From: Candidatus Uhrbacteria bacterium
GTDB taxonomy: Bacteria; Patescibacteriota; Patescibacteriia; 2-12-FULL-60-25
Direction of reading: 5' to 3'
Length of the DNA: 64,000 nucleotides
Assembly: GCA_021413945.1 (NCBI GenBank)
Contig: JAIOPK010000006.1
Span: 186,001-250,000 of the forward strand
In this document: positions 28,019-37,219 of the stretch, piece after piece
Layout of the letters: each line of letters starts with the position of its first letter
Numbering within the stretch: position 1 is the stretch's first letter
Program-made: the position numbers and the translations under genes
The notes under the pieces: generated by a model
Database searches by the model: none
What the model was told of the DNA's origin: nothing
The model's input: the letters and a program-made list of their open reading frames with translations, nothing else

Positions 28019-29110
28019 GTGTTAGTCGTCATTTTGGGCACTCGTCCAGAGATCATTAAGACGGCGCCTGTGGTGCTAGAAGCCCAACGGCGTGGTATTC
28101 CCGTCGCCATTATTCATACCGGCCAGCATTACGACGATGCTTTGGACGGTATTTTTTTTCGCGAGTTGGGATTGCCTCAGCCGGCGATCAATTTACGCGT
28201 CGGTTCCTTGCCGGTCCTGAAACAGCTTGGAGCGATGATCGATCGATTGCACGATGCATTTGAAACATTCAAACCAAAGGTCGTGATGGTGCAAGGAGAC
28301 ACGAATTCCGTTTTGGCCGGAGCGCTTGCCGCGCACAAGATCGGAATTCCGGTCGCACATCTTGAAGCGGGACTTCGTAGCGATGATTGGGATATGCCGG
28401 AAGAGGCGAATCGTGTTTTGGCCGGCTTCGTCGCCGATCTCCATTTCTGTCCGACGGAGGTTCAGCGTGAACGACTGCGGGGAGAGACGATTACGGAGGG
28501 TGTACATGTGGTCGGAAATACCGTGGTCGATGCCGCACTTCATTATCATGAGATCGCTAAGTCCGGCGATACGCTCTCCCGATTTGGTATCGTGAGCCCA
28601 TATGCGTTGCTTACGATGCATCGGCCGTCGAATGTCGATGAGCCCGGGCGTCTGCAGTCGATGATTGAAATGTTGTCGCGATTTGCGGAGCATCGCGGTT
28701 GGAAAATTGTGTTTCCGGTTCATCCGCGCACCAAAGCTCGTTTGGTCGCGAGCGGGTTGTGGGATGATTTGGCCGTGAATCCGAATTTTATTTTAAGCGA
28801 ACCGATCGGTTATCTAGATTTGCTCGCATTACAATCGAGTGCGCAGCTAGTCCTGACCGACTCCGGTGGGTTGCAGGAAGAGGCTAATATTTTGCGCGTG
28901 CCTTGTGTGACGCTGCGAGCGAACACGGAACGGCCGGAGACGGTTGAAGCCGGAGGGAATGTTTTGTATGCCGGTATTGATGTACACGAACTCGATACGC
29001 TCGTCGATGCGATGCTTATTCGTCCGCGTGATTGGTCGAGCCCGTTTGGCGACGGCATGACCGCGAAGCGTGTGATTGATATTCTTATGCAGACTCATCT
29101 TTCCATATGA
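28019..29110 (+). CDS. wecB: UDP-N-acetylglucosamine 2-epimerase, second paralog (GTG start)
   Basis: LVVILGTRPEIIKTAPVV; HTGQHYDDALDGIFF; HLEAGLRSDDWDMPEEANRVL; LTDSGGLQEEANILRVPCVTLRANTERPETVEAGGN. Confidence 0.9.
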   Translation: MLVVILGTRPEIIKTAPVVLEAQRRGIPVAIIHTGQHYDDALDGIFFRELGLPQPAINLRVGSLPVLKQLGAMIDRLHDAFETFKPKVVMVQGDTNSVLAGALAAHKIGIPVAHLEAGLRSDDWDMPEEANRVLAGFVADLHFCPTEVQRERLRGETITEGVHVVGNTVVDAALHYHEIAKSGDTLSRFGIVSPYALLTMHRPSNVDEPGRLQSMIEMLSRFAEHRGWKIVFPVHPRTKARLVASGLWDDLAVNPNFILSEPIGYLDLLALQSSAQLVLTDSGGLQEEANILRVPCVTLRANTERPETVEAGGNVLYAGIDVHELDTLVDAMLIRPRDWSSPFGDGMTAKRVIDILMQTHLSI

Positions 29111-30111
29111 AAATCCTTGTCGTCGGTGTCGGGTACTGGGGGCCAAATGTCGTACGTAATCTTGTAGATTTTCCGGAAGTGGAGTCGATCGGTATTTCCG
29201 ATTTGGATCCCGCCAAGGCCGCAAAGATGGTCGCCAAGTTTCCGCGAACGCACGTCGCCAAACCGGCTCCGGAAGCTTTTGCCGACGGATACGACGCCGC
29301 GATAATCGTGACGCCGGTCGACTCGCATGCAGCGCTTGCGGAGGCGGCTTTGTCGGCCGGCATGCATGTTCTTGTCGAGAAGCCGCTCACGCGTACCGTA
29401 GATGAAGCCAAGCGATTGATCGCCAAAGCGGACGAGGTCGGGAAGCGGCTGATGGTCGGACATGTATTTCATTATAAGCCGGAAGTTCGCGCCTTGGTCG
29501 ACCTTGTGAAGTCAGGCGAACTTGGCACGGTGAAATATCTTGACTCGGTTCGCGTGAACCTCGGCTTGTTCCGTTCCGATGTGAACGTGCTTTGGGATTT
29601 GGCTCCGCATGATCTGACAATTTTTGAGGCGGTGCTCGGTAAACAGCCGGTGCGCGTCTCGGCGATCGGTGCAAAACATGTCGTGCACCCGACAACTCCG
29701 CAGGAAACGATGGTGTACATGACGCTCGATTACGGCGACGGAACGCTCGGACATGTGCACGTGAATTGGTACTCGCCGGTGAAACAGCGTTTGATGATGG
29801 TGGGCGGCGATAAAAAGATGGCCGTGTACGACGATATTAATACCGCAGAACCGATTCGTGTTTACGATTGTGGTACCTATGATGCGGTTGCAGATACGCC
29901 GACGTATCCGGCTCTGCGTACCGGGGACGTTCATATTCCTAAAATTAAGCAGGAAGAACCGTTGAAGGTTCAGCTACGCGAGTTTTTTTCCTCAATTCAA
30001 GAGGGCCGAGCGCCGCAGACGGACGGGAATGCCGGTTTGCGCGTGGTCCGTATTTTGGAGGCCGCGATGAAGTCGCTTGAGCAGGACGGAGTTTTTGTCA
30101 CATTGGACTAG
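29107..30111 (+). CDS. Gfo/Idh/MocA family oxidoreductase
   Basis: MKILVVGVGYWGPNVVRNLVD; DAAIIVTPVDSHAALAEAALSAGMHVLVEKPLTRTVDEAKRL. Confidence 0.9.
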   Translation: MKILVVGVGYWGPNVVRNLVDFPEVESIGISDLDPAKAAKMVAKFPRTHVAKPAPEAFADGYDAAIIVTPVDSHAALAEAALSAGMHVLVEKPLTRTVDEAKRLIAKADEVGKRLMVGHVFHYKPEVRALVDLVKSGELGTVKYLDSVRVNLGLFRSDVNVLWDLAPHDLTIFEAVLGKQPVRVSAIGAKHVVHPTTPQETMVYMTLDYGDGTLGHVHVNWYSPVKQRLMMVGGDKKMAVYDDINTAEPIRVYDCGTYDAVADTPTYPALRTGDVHIPKIKQEEPLKVQLREFFSSIQEGRAPQTDGNAGLRVVRILEAAMKSLEQDGVFVTLD

Positions 30112-30121
30112 CCGTCGTCCC

Positions 30122-30150
30122 TTGATACGGAAGGCGCTTTCTGCTAGGTT
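30122..30150 (+). promoter_or_regulatory. Promoter TTGATA-N17-TAGGTT with extended TG
   Basis: TTGATA 30122-30127, 17-nt spacer, TAGGTT 30145-30150. The ATG at 30160 is only 9 nt away. Confidence 0.65.
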
Positions 30151-30159
30151 TGACCTGCC

Positions 30160-31602
30160 ATGCAACAGGATAAGCCCGCTTTTGGCTACACGAGCAAGGA
30201 CTATGTCCTTCAAGGTAATTTGATCGTCCTTTCTGATGAAAAGACGGTTTGGGAAGCTCTGCCGACGCGCGTGCGGACGAGCGTACGTAAGGGCGAGCGC
30301 TCCGGCGTTCGCATTCGCGATTTCGATCCGGTAGAGGATCTCGCCAAAGTCGTGCCGTTCACGCCGAACGACGACGACATTCCGCCTACGTTCGAGACTC
30401 GTCATCGCGGCTTTGTCGCGGAGGCGGAGGATACGGGCGAGATGCTTGGTTGGGTTTTGACGGCAGGCATCGGCAAGAAGAACTTCTTGCTGTGTCATGC
30501 GTCGACTCCGGCGGGCAAGAAGCGCGAGACGCCGAACATGCTCTTGTGGCGAGCGATCAAAGAGTCGCTCGGCACGTACGGGTTCTTCGACGTCGGCGTG
30601 TCGTATCGACCGTCGCTGCAGTTTTACTTCTCGGGCTATGGCCAGCAGAAGTATCCGATGGTCATGCGGCCGACGGATTTGCCCATCGATTTGCGCATCA
30701 CGCCTTTCGACACGGCGGCCTATGGCGTCGAGCCCGGGCCTGCTGTCGACGGTGTGAAGCTGCTCGGCGAAGTCTTTGGTACCGACCAGTGGACATTCTT
30801 CCCGCGTGCGATGTTCGCCATCGCGGGATGTCTCATGGAGTATCGTGATCAAGGTCGACTCACCGCCGACGACGAGGTCCTTATCTCGACGACGACGGGT
30901 TCGCCCTACATTTCATCCTGCGTTACCAAGGCGATCGAGTCGGTGTGCCGATGGTCGCAGATGCCATCGGACAAGACTAAAGCGGTGCTCCTGATCCACG
31001 AATTCGGTTTTCCGAATCCGCATGCGGCGGAGATGCGTGCGTTCTGTGATCAACGGAGGATTCCTCTGATTGAAGACCTCGCGTATGGCTGGGGCTCGGA
31101 AGGAACGGGTTCGTTTGGAGACGTAAAAATCGTTTCCTTCACCAAACTGTTTCCCGTGCAATTCGGCGGTGCGCTCATTGGAATGAATATTCCGCTCGAG
31201 CGTCACTGGAAAGTTTTGCGCAGTTCCGATCCCGCAAAGGGCGAGGAAGTGCTCGGACTGATTCCGAAGTTCTGGCAGCCGCTCGAAGAAATTCGCGCAC
31301 AGCGTCAGAAGATCTGGAAGATGTATGCCGATCGTCTCGCTTCCGTGCGCGATGCTTGGTGCGAGCTCGAGCCCGGTGTCATGCCCGGCGCTTTCATTCT
31401 CAAGATGCAGGATGAGGAGGAAATGAAGCGCATTTCCGCCTTCGTTAAACGCTTTGGTATCGAGGTCGGGAATTGGTATCACCATGCCGCGATCTTTCTG
31501 CCATGTCATCAGCGCATGACACGTCGGCACGTCGATTATGTCTGCGGTGCCATCCTGGCAAATTTCCGCGAAAACTGCGGGATTCCGGGAGTACGATGCT
31601 AA
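30160..31602 (+). CDS. Fusion: GNAT/acyltransferase-like N-terminus + DegT/DnrJ-like PLP aminotransferase fold
   Basis: N-terminal part resembles a GNAT/FemAB-like fold (VWEALPTRVRTSVRKGERSGVRIRDF). C-terminal part has LIEDLAYGWGSEGTGSFGDVKIVSFTKLFPVQFGGALIG, with a plausible PLP Asp and Lys. Confidence 0.6.
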   Translation: MQQDKPAFGYTSKDYVLQGNLIVLSDEKTVWEALPTRVRTSVRKGERSGVRIRDFDPVEDLAKVVPFTPNDDDIPPTFETRHRGFVAEAEDTGEMLGWVLTAGIGKKNFLLCHASTPAGKKRETPNMLLWRAIKESLGTYGFFDVGVSYRPSLQFYFSGYGQQKYPMVMRPTDLPIDLRITPFDTAAYGVEPGPAVDGVKLLGEVFGTDQWTFFPRAMFAIAGCLMEYRDQGRLTADDEVLISTTTGSPYISSCVTKAIESVCRWSQMPSDKTKAVLLIHEFGFPNPHAAEMRAFCDQRRIPLIEDLAYGWGSEGTGSFGDVKIVSFTKLFPVQFGGALIGMNIPLERHWKVLRSSDPAKGEEVLGLIPKFWQPLEEIRAQRQKIWKMYADRLASVRDAWCELEPGVMPGAFILKMQDEEEMKRISAFVKRFGIEVGNWYHHAAIFLPCHQRMTRRHVDYVCGAILANFRENCGIPGVRC

Positions 31603-31607
31603 ACTGG

Positions 31608-31632
31608 AGGGGCCTTGCCAAAGGCCCCTTTT
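31608..31632 (+). terminator. Intrinsic terminator
   Basis: AGGGGCCTT-GCCA-AAGGCCCCTTTT between the two genes. Confidence 0.9.
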
Positions 31633-31678
31633 CCTGTTGAAATCGCGTACGTACCTTTCGTTTGACCAGAGGTGACCT

Positions 31679-32158
31679 ATGAAGCGCGGTGGATATTCTG
31701 CCGGAACAGACGTCGACCTCTCGGAAGACGTGGTTCCTAATTATGCCAAGCTCGGCGATCGCGTGAAGATTCGGACAGGAACCATCCTGTTCGGCTCCGA
31801 AGGGCGGCTGCTCGAGATTGGCAACGATGTATACATCAACGCGCGATGCGTCCTGCATGGCGGAAGCGCCAAGCTCACGATCGGAAGCCGTGTGACCCTC
31901 GCCGTCGGCGTGGTGATCCACACGGACTCCGGTCCGAACACATCGCCACTGCTCCAAAAGAGCTACCCGATCGAGGCGAAAGCCGTCACGATCGAGGACG
32001 ATGTCTGGATCGGCACCTACGCCGTCATCCTGCCCGGTGTCACGATCGGGAAGGGGAGCGTCGTCGGCGCACACAGCGTCGTCAGAGACGACGTGCCTCC
32101 CGGATCGGTCGTTGCCGGACAACCGGCGCGGGTGGTTAAGCAGATTCCAACCGTATGA
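31679..32158 (+). CDS. Hexapeptide-repeat acyltransferase (WbbJ/LbH type)
   Basis: VTIEDDVWIGTYAVILPGVTIGKGSVVGAHSVVRDDVPPGSVVAGQPARVVKQI; SD AGGTGA. Confidence 0.9.
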   Translation: MKRGGYSAGTDVDLSEDVVPNYAKLGDRVKIRTGTILFGSEGRLLEIGNDVYINARCVLHGGSAKLTIGSRVTLAVGVVIHTDSGPNTSPLLQKSYPIEAKAVTIEDDVWIGTYAVILPGVTIGKGSVVGAHSVVRDDVPPGSVVAGQPARVVKQIPTV

Positions 32159-34071
32159 GCGTTCCTCTCATCGACACAAAACGCGATGCGCATGCGCATC
32201 GTGAAGAATATCTCTCTGCAGCAGCCCGAGTCATCGACTCGGGCTCTTTCAGTCTCGGGCCGGAAGTCGAGGCATTTGAAAAAGAGTTTGCGGCTTTTTT
32301 AGGCGTGAAGCATGTCGTCGGCGTGAATGGCGGAACGGAGGCGCTCTATGCGTCGTTTTTAGCGCTCGGAATTGGTCCGGGCGATGAAGTGATCCTTCCG
32401 ACAAATTCGTTTATCGCAACGGCGGAGGCGGTGATGATGGCCGGAGCGAAACCGGTATTTTGCGATGTCGATCAGGCGACACATCTGCTCGACCTCGGCA
32501 CCTGCCGACGCTTGGTAACAAAAAAGACCAAAGCGATTGTGCCGGTGCATTTGTATGGATTAGCTTGCGATATGGATGCGGTGCTCGCGTTTGCCACGTC
32601 GCGTCATTTGCATGTCGTCGAGGATGCCGCGCAAGCGCATGGAGCCTTTTGGAACGGGAAGCGCGTCGGATCGATGGGTGTTACCGGATGTTTCAGCTTT
32701 TATCCGACGAAAAATCTCGGTGCAATCGGTGAAGGTGGTGCGGTTTCTACGAATGATGATTCCATCGCGGAGAAGCTCCGGGCGATTCGCCTGCATGGGA
32801 TCATGAAGGATAAATCTCGCCATGAAATTTTTGGAACGAACTTGAAAATGGAGGCGCTGCAGGCGGCGTTTCTGCGTTTGCGACTTGGTCGATTGGATGC
32901 CGCGAATGCGCGGCGTCGTGAAATCGCCGGTAAGTATCGAACGGGATTTGCGGGATTACCGGTATCGTTTCCCGGAGATTTTGGCGATCGTCATGTCTAT
33001 CATTGGTTTGTTCTCGATACCAATCATCGCGAAGCCTTGATGAAGCATTTGTCGGAGCGAGGAATCGGTTGCGGTATCCATTATCCGATCACGATTCACA
33101 TGCAGCCCTCGATGTCGGTTTGGGGAGGTAAAAAAGGTCAGTGCCCGGAAGCGGAGGCCGTGACTTCCCGAATCGTGTCTTTGCCGATTTTTTCCGATCT
33201 AACGGATGACGAGGTGTCGCAAGTGATTTCCGCGATTCGCGATTTTTTTGCGGACAAACCACGTATCAAGGCGTCGGTCATGATTCTGACACTTAACTCA
33301 CGCGCCGTTCTTGAACGCATGCTGCCGCGTCTCATTCCTCATTTTGAGGATGTATTCATCATGGATGGGAATAGCACCGATGGAACACAGGATTTTACCC
33401 GTTCCTTTGGCGTGCGTGTCGAGAAGCAGTTTGATCACGATATTCCAAATTCGCGCATCGAGGACTTCATGGAGATGCGTTATCGATTATGGTCCAAGGC
33501 GAAACAAGATTGGCTGTTCTTGGTCGATGCGGACGAGTATCCATCACCGGAGCTTATCGATTTTGTCCGGAAAACCGTCGCGGAGGATAAGCGCGGAGAG
33601 GCGCATCGTGTCCGCCGTATCGCCAAGCTTCCTGACGGAAGGCTGGTCGATCATGCCTCGTTTTATCCGGATTATTATATTCGTTTGTTTCGTAAGTCCG
33701 AAGGACTTACGCTTGCCAAACGTAAGATTCACGAGCGTTTTGTTTTACCCGCTCACGTAAAACAAATAGATCACGATGTTGTGTTGATCGCGCCATGGGT
33801 GGAACCGGAGGCGCTTGAACGCAAGACAGATAACTATATTTCTCTCGAGCTTGATACCGAAATCAAGAGTGCCGCGCAGTTCTGGCGCTGGATCGTCTGG
33901 TACAATGTTTGGCACGGAGCCGGGCAATTTTTACGCGTACTCTATGGATATGCGCGGTCGGCTATCGACGGATCTGTTGCGCTACCTTGGGCGTATGAGC
34001 GCGTATTTTTTCTTTATAAGTGGAAGATGATTAAAGGATATTGGTCCAAGTTGAGACAGGTGAAGGTATGA
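32155..34071 (+). CDS. Fusion: DegT/DnrJ/EryC1 aminotransferase + family 2 glycosyltransferase
   Basis: N-terminal VPLIDTKRDAHAHREEY...VNGGTEALYASFLALGIGPGDEVILPTNSFIATAEAV...GCFSFYPTKNLGAIGEGGAV; C-terminal IKASVMILTLNSRAVLERMLPRLIPHFEDVFIMDGNSTDGTQD...WLFLVDADEYPSPEL. Confidence 0.85.
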   Translation: MSVPLIDTKRDAHAHREEYLSAAARVIDSGSFSLGPEVEAFEKEFAAFLGVKHVVGVNGGTEALYASFLALGIGPGDEVILPTNSFIATAEAVMMAGAKPVFCDVDQATHLLDLGTCRRLVTKKTKAIVPVHLYGLACDMDAVLAFATSRHLHVVEDAAQAHGAFWNGKRVGSMGVTGCFSFYPTKNLGAIGEGGAVSTNDDSIAEKLRAIRLHGIMKDKSRHEIFGTNLKMEALQAAFLRLRLGRLDAANARRREIAGKYRTGFAGLPVSFPGDFGDRHVYHWFVLDTNHREALMKHLSERGIGCGIHYPITIHMQPSMSVWGGKKGQCPEAEAVTSRIVSLPIFSDLTDDEVSQVISAIRDFFADKPRIKASVMILTLNSRAVLERMLPRLIPHFEDVFIMDGNSTDGTQDFTRSFGVRVEKQFDHDIPNSRIEDFMEMRYRLWSKAKQDWLFLVDADEYPSPELIDFVRKTVAEDKRGEAHRVRRIAKLPDGRLVDHASFYPDYYIRLFRKSEGLTLAKRKIHERFVLPAHVKQIDHDVVLIAPWVEPEALERKTDNYISLELDTEIKSAAQFWRWIVWYNVWHGAGQFLRVLYGYARSAIDGSVALPWAYERVFFLYKWKMIKGYWSKLRQVKV

Positions 34072-34847
34072 GCGAAATCCAGCGCAAACAAGACGACTGG
34101 AAATGGCAGTGGGAACGCTTTGAGGATAAGGAGCGCTGGCTTTTTGAACATTGGATTTGGCCGAATACGCTGGAAGATTTTCGCGGAAAACGCGTGCTCG
34201 ATGCCGGCTGTGGCGGGGGACAGCATACGTCGTTTGTCGCGCCCTATGCCGCGGAAGTTGTTGCTGTTGATTTGAACGCTCTCGAGGTTGCGAAGGAGCG
34301 AACGAAGCAATTTTCGAATATCACTTACATTGAAGGCGACATCGCGCGTGTTCGTTTCGATAAGCTCTTCGACATCGTCTATTGCATCGGCGTGATTCAT
34401 CATACGGATGATCCGGATGCGACGTTTGCGAATCTTGCGCGACAGACGAAACCCGGCGGCCGTACGATTGTTTGGTGTTATTCATATGAAGGAAATTTTT
34501 TGAACCGGGTCTTTGTGGAGGGTGCGAAGCGCGGATTGTTGATGAAACTGCCGAAACCGGTTTTGAGAACGTTGTCGACAGTATCGACGGCTCTCGTTTA
34601 TCTTCCGGTTTACTCACTGTACTTTTTGCCGTTGAAGTTTCTTCCCTACTATGAGTATTTCCAGAATTGGCGAAAACTTTCTTTTCAGCGGAATGATTTG
34701 AACGTGTTTGATAAATTGAACGCTCCGCAGACGGACTTCATCAAGAAGGAGCGGGCGGAGCGATGGTTTACGGAGAACGGTTTTCGCGATGTTTCCATTA
34801 CTCCGTATGTCGGCGTAAGCTGGCGGGCGTCGGGAACCAAACTCTAG
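34068..34847 (+). CDS. SAM-dependent methyltransferase
   Basis: KRVLDAGCGGGQHTSFVAPYAAEVVAVDLNALEVAKER; FDIVYCIGVIHHTDDPDATFANLARQTKPGG. Confidence 0.85.
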   Translation: MSEIQRKQDDWKWQWERFEDKERWLFEHWIWPNTLEDFRGKRVLDAGCGGGQHTSFVAPYAAEVVAVDLNALEVAKERTKQFSNITYIEGDIARVRFDKLFDIVYCIGVIHHTDDPDATFANLARQTKPGGRTIVWCYSYEGNFLNRVFVEGAKRGLLMKLPKPVLRTLSTVSTALVYLPVYSLYFLPLKFLPYYEYFQNWRKLSFQRNDLNVFDKLNAPQTDFIKKERAERWFTENGFRDVSITPYVGVSWRASGTKL

Positions 34848-34849
34848 AC

Positions 34850-36340
34850 ATGGACGCAACCTTCGTTGAAGGCGGGCATTTGCCCACCGATGCCGCCAAA
34901 ACCGAGACATTCACGGCCAAGGCGGCAGGACCCGTTCGTAAACGGGCCGTTTTGTTGAATCCGCCAGGCACCAAAAAATATTTCCGTGATTATTTCTGTA
35001 CGCTCGTTTCGAAGGCGAGTTATTACTATCATCCGGTCGATTTGATTTACCTTTCCGGCGTACTTGATAAGGCCGGTTATTTCCTCGATTGTGTCGATGC
35101 GATTGCGGAAGGATTGTCGAAAGAAGAAACGTTGAAGCGCGTTGAGGCGTTCAAACCGGAACTCGTTGTCTATCTGATCGCATCGCCTTCTTATGAAGAG
35201 GACGTTCCGTTTTTGACCGAGCTTAAGACGCGCATGCCAGAGACGACGTTTGTCGGATCAGGCGATGTGTATCGCGAGATTCGTGCGCATGCGCTTGAGT
35301 TGCATCCGTTTTGTGATGCGGTACTGACGGATTTTTCCACACCGGATTTTCCGAATTGGCTTGCTCGAACGGAAGACGCCGTGTTCGACAACTTGATTTA
35401 TCGAGGGAAGGACGGACAAGTAAAGGAGGGCGCAGAAAAACACGGACATGGTTTTTATGCGATGCCGGTTCCGCGTTGGGATTTGTGGCCGATCGACAAG
35501 TATATTTTTCCGTTTTCGGAACAGCGCATGTGGGCGACGGTTTTGTCCGACTTTGGCTGTCCATTTTCCTGTACGTTTTGTCCGATGAGCACAACGGGTT
35601 ACAAGCTGCGCGATATCGATACGGTTATCGATGAATTGCGTCTGCTTCGATCGCTTGGAATTCACGAAGTCTTTTTCCGCGACCAAACATTCGGCGTGAA
35701 TCGCGTACGTACGCAAGAATTGTTGCGCCGTATCAAGGCGGAGTTTCCGGAATTGCGTTGGACATGTTGGTCGCGTGTCGACTTGGTGAATGAGGAATTT
35801 TTGAATGCGGTGAAAGATGCCGGCTGTCATACCATCATGTTTGGAATTGAGTCGGCGAATGAGGAGATTCTGAAGAAGTATAAAAAGAACACAAAGCGTT
35901 CGCAGATGATGGAGGCGCTCACGATCACGCGTCGACTCGGCTTGAAGTCGGTTGGTACATTTGTGATCGGTTTACCGGGGGAATCGGAAGCGTCGATTAA
36001 GGATACGATCGAATTTGCGACGGTGCTGCCGCTCGACTATGCCTCGTTCAATATAGCGACGCCGCGATTTGGATCCACCTTCCGTCGCCTCATGCGCGAA
36101 CAGGGCGCTCTCGATACGACACGGATGACGTTCGATTCCTCCCAAAGCAAGCCGGCTTGGCTCGAGGAAGCCGAGGACGACATCTTGCCAAATGAGGTTA
36201 TTTTCCGCCTCCAGTCGATGGCGATCAAACGCTTTTATCTACGCCCAGGATTCCTACTCCGACGCCTTCTGACCCTCAAAACGCCCTATCAGGCATGGGC
36301 CCATGTGCGGGAAGCCTTTGATTTGCTAAGGTCTCGCTAA
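34850..36340 (+). CDS. B12-binding-type radical SAM protein
   Basis: FGCPFSCTFCP (CX3CX2C); N-terminal region resembling a cobalamin-binding fold; GCHTIMFGIESANEEILKKYKKN. Confidence 0.85.
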   Translation: MDATFVEGGHLPTDAAKTETFTAKAAGPVRKRAVLLNPPGTKKYFRDYFCTLVSKASYYYHPVDLIYLSGVLDKAGYFLDCVDAIAEGLSKEETLKRVEAFKPELVVYLIASPSYEEDVPFLTELKTRMPETTFVGSGDVYREIRAHALELHPFCDAVLTDFSTPDFPNWLARTEDAVFDNLIYRGKDGQVKEGAEKHGHGFYAMPVPRWDLWPIDKYIFPFSEQRMWATVLSDFGCPFSCTFCPMSTTGYKLRDIDTVIDELRLLRSLGIHEVFFRDQTFGVNRVRTQELLRRIKAEFPELRWTCWSRVDLVNEEFLNAVKDAGCHTIMFGIESANEEILKKYKKNTKRSQMMEALTITRRLGLKSVGTFVIGLPGESEASIKDTIEFATVLPLDYASFNIATPRFGSTFRRLMREQGALDTTRMTFDSSQSKPAWLEEAEDDILPNEVIFRLQSMAIKRFYLRPGFLLRRLLTLKTPYQAWAHVREAFDLLRSR

Positions 36341-36343
36341 TGT

Positions 36344-37219
36344 ATGTCTAAGCCCCTGTCTGTCATCATTCCGGCGCTTAATGAAGCGGAGGGAATCGGT
36401 CCGACATTGGAACGCGTGAAAGCAGTTGCCCTGACCCAAGGATGGGATTTGGAGCTTATTGTGGTTGATGACGGGAGTACCGACCAAACAGGTGAAAAGG
36501 CGCGTTCAGCGGGCGCTACGGTTATAAGACATCCTACAAACGGGGGATACGGTTTATCTCTGCAAGATGGAATTCGGGCCGCACGCCACCCTTATGTCGC
36601 TATTACGGATGCCGATGGAACGTATCCAATCGAGGAGCTTCCAAAGATTTATTCGATGGTCGTCGATCAAGGATATGATATGGCGATCGGCGCGCGTACG
36701 GGGACAGAGTACAAGAAAGGCTTGTTGAAATATCCGGCGCGTATTATGTTTCGTTTACTTGCCGAGTATGTCGCCGGACGACGCATTCCGGATATTAATT
36801 CCGGTTTGCGCGTGATGCGCCGCGAGAAACTGCTGCCGCATCTATCGCGAACGTGTCTTGGTTTTTCGTTCACGACATCGATTACTCTGATATTCTTCTT
36901 GAACGGATTTTTTGTCGGCTACACGCCGATCGATTACGCGGTTCGTTTGGGGAACAGCAAGGTAAGACACTTCAAGGATACGTTACGAACGACGCAGATC
37001 ATGGTTTCGGTGATCTCGCATTATAATCCATTAAAATTGTTTTTGTTGATCGCCGCTTTCTGTGTCATTGCATCTCTTCTTTTTGCATTTGTTGGTTGGG
37101 TGATCGGAAGCATTTGGCTTGGCTGGTGTTCTGCCACGCTCGTCGCCGCAGCACCGATTTGTTTTGCACTGGGTTGTCTTTCGGAAAATGTTCGTTTGTC
37201 TTCCGAGAAGCGCACATGA
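36344..37219 (+). CDS. Glycosyltransferase family 2, DPM1-like with C-terminal TM
   Basis: LSVIIPALNEAEGIGPTLERV...LELIVVDDGSTDQTGEKA...PYVAITDADGTYP. Confidence 0.85.
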   Translation: MSKPLSVIIPALNEAEGIGPTLERVKAVALTQGWDLELIVVDDGSTDQTGEKARSAGATVIRHPTNGGYGLSLQDGIRAARHPYVAITDADGTYPIEELPKIYSMVVDQGYDMAIGARTGTEYKKGLLKYPARIMFRLLAEYVAGRRIPDINSGLRVMRREKLLPHLSRTCLGFSFTTSITLIFFLNGFFVGYTPIDYAVRLGNSKVRHFKDTLRTTQIMVSVISHYNPLKLFLLIAAFCVIASLLFAFVGWVIGSIWLGWCSATLVAAAPICFALGCLSENVRLSSEKRT

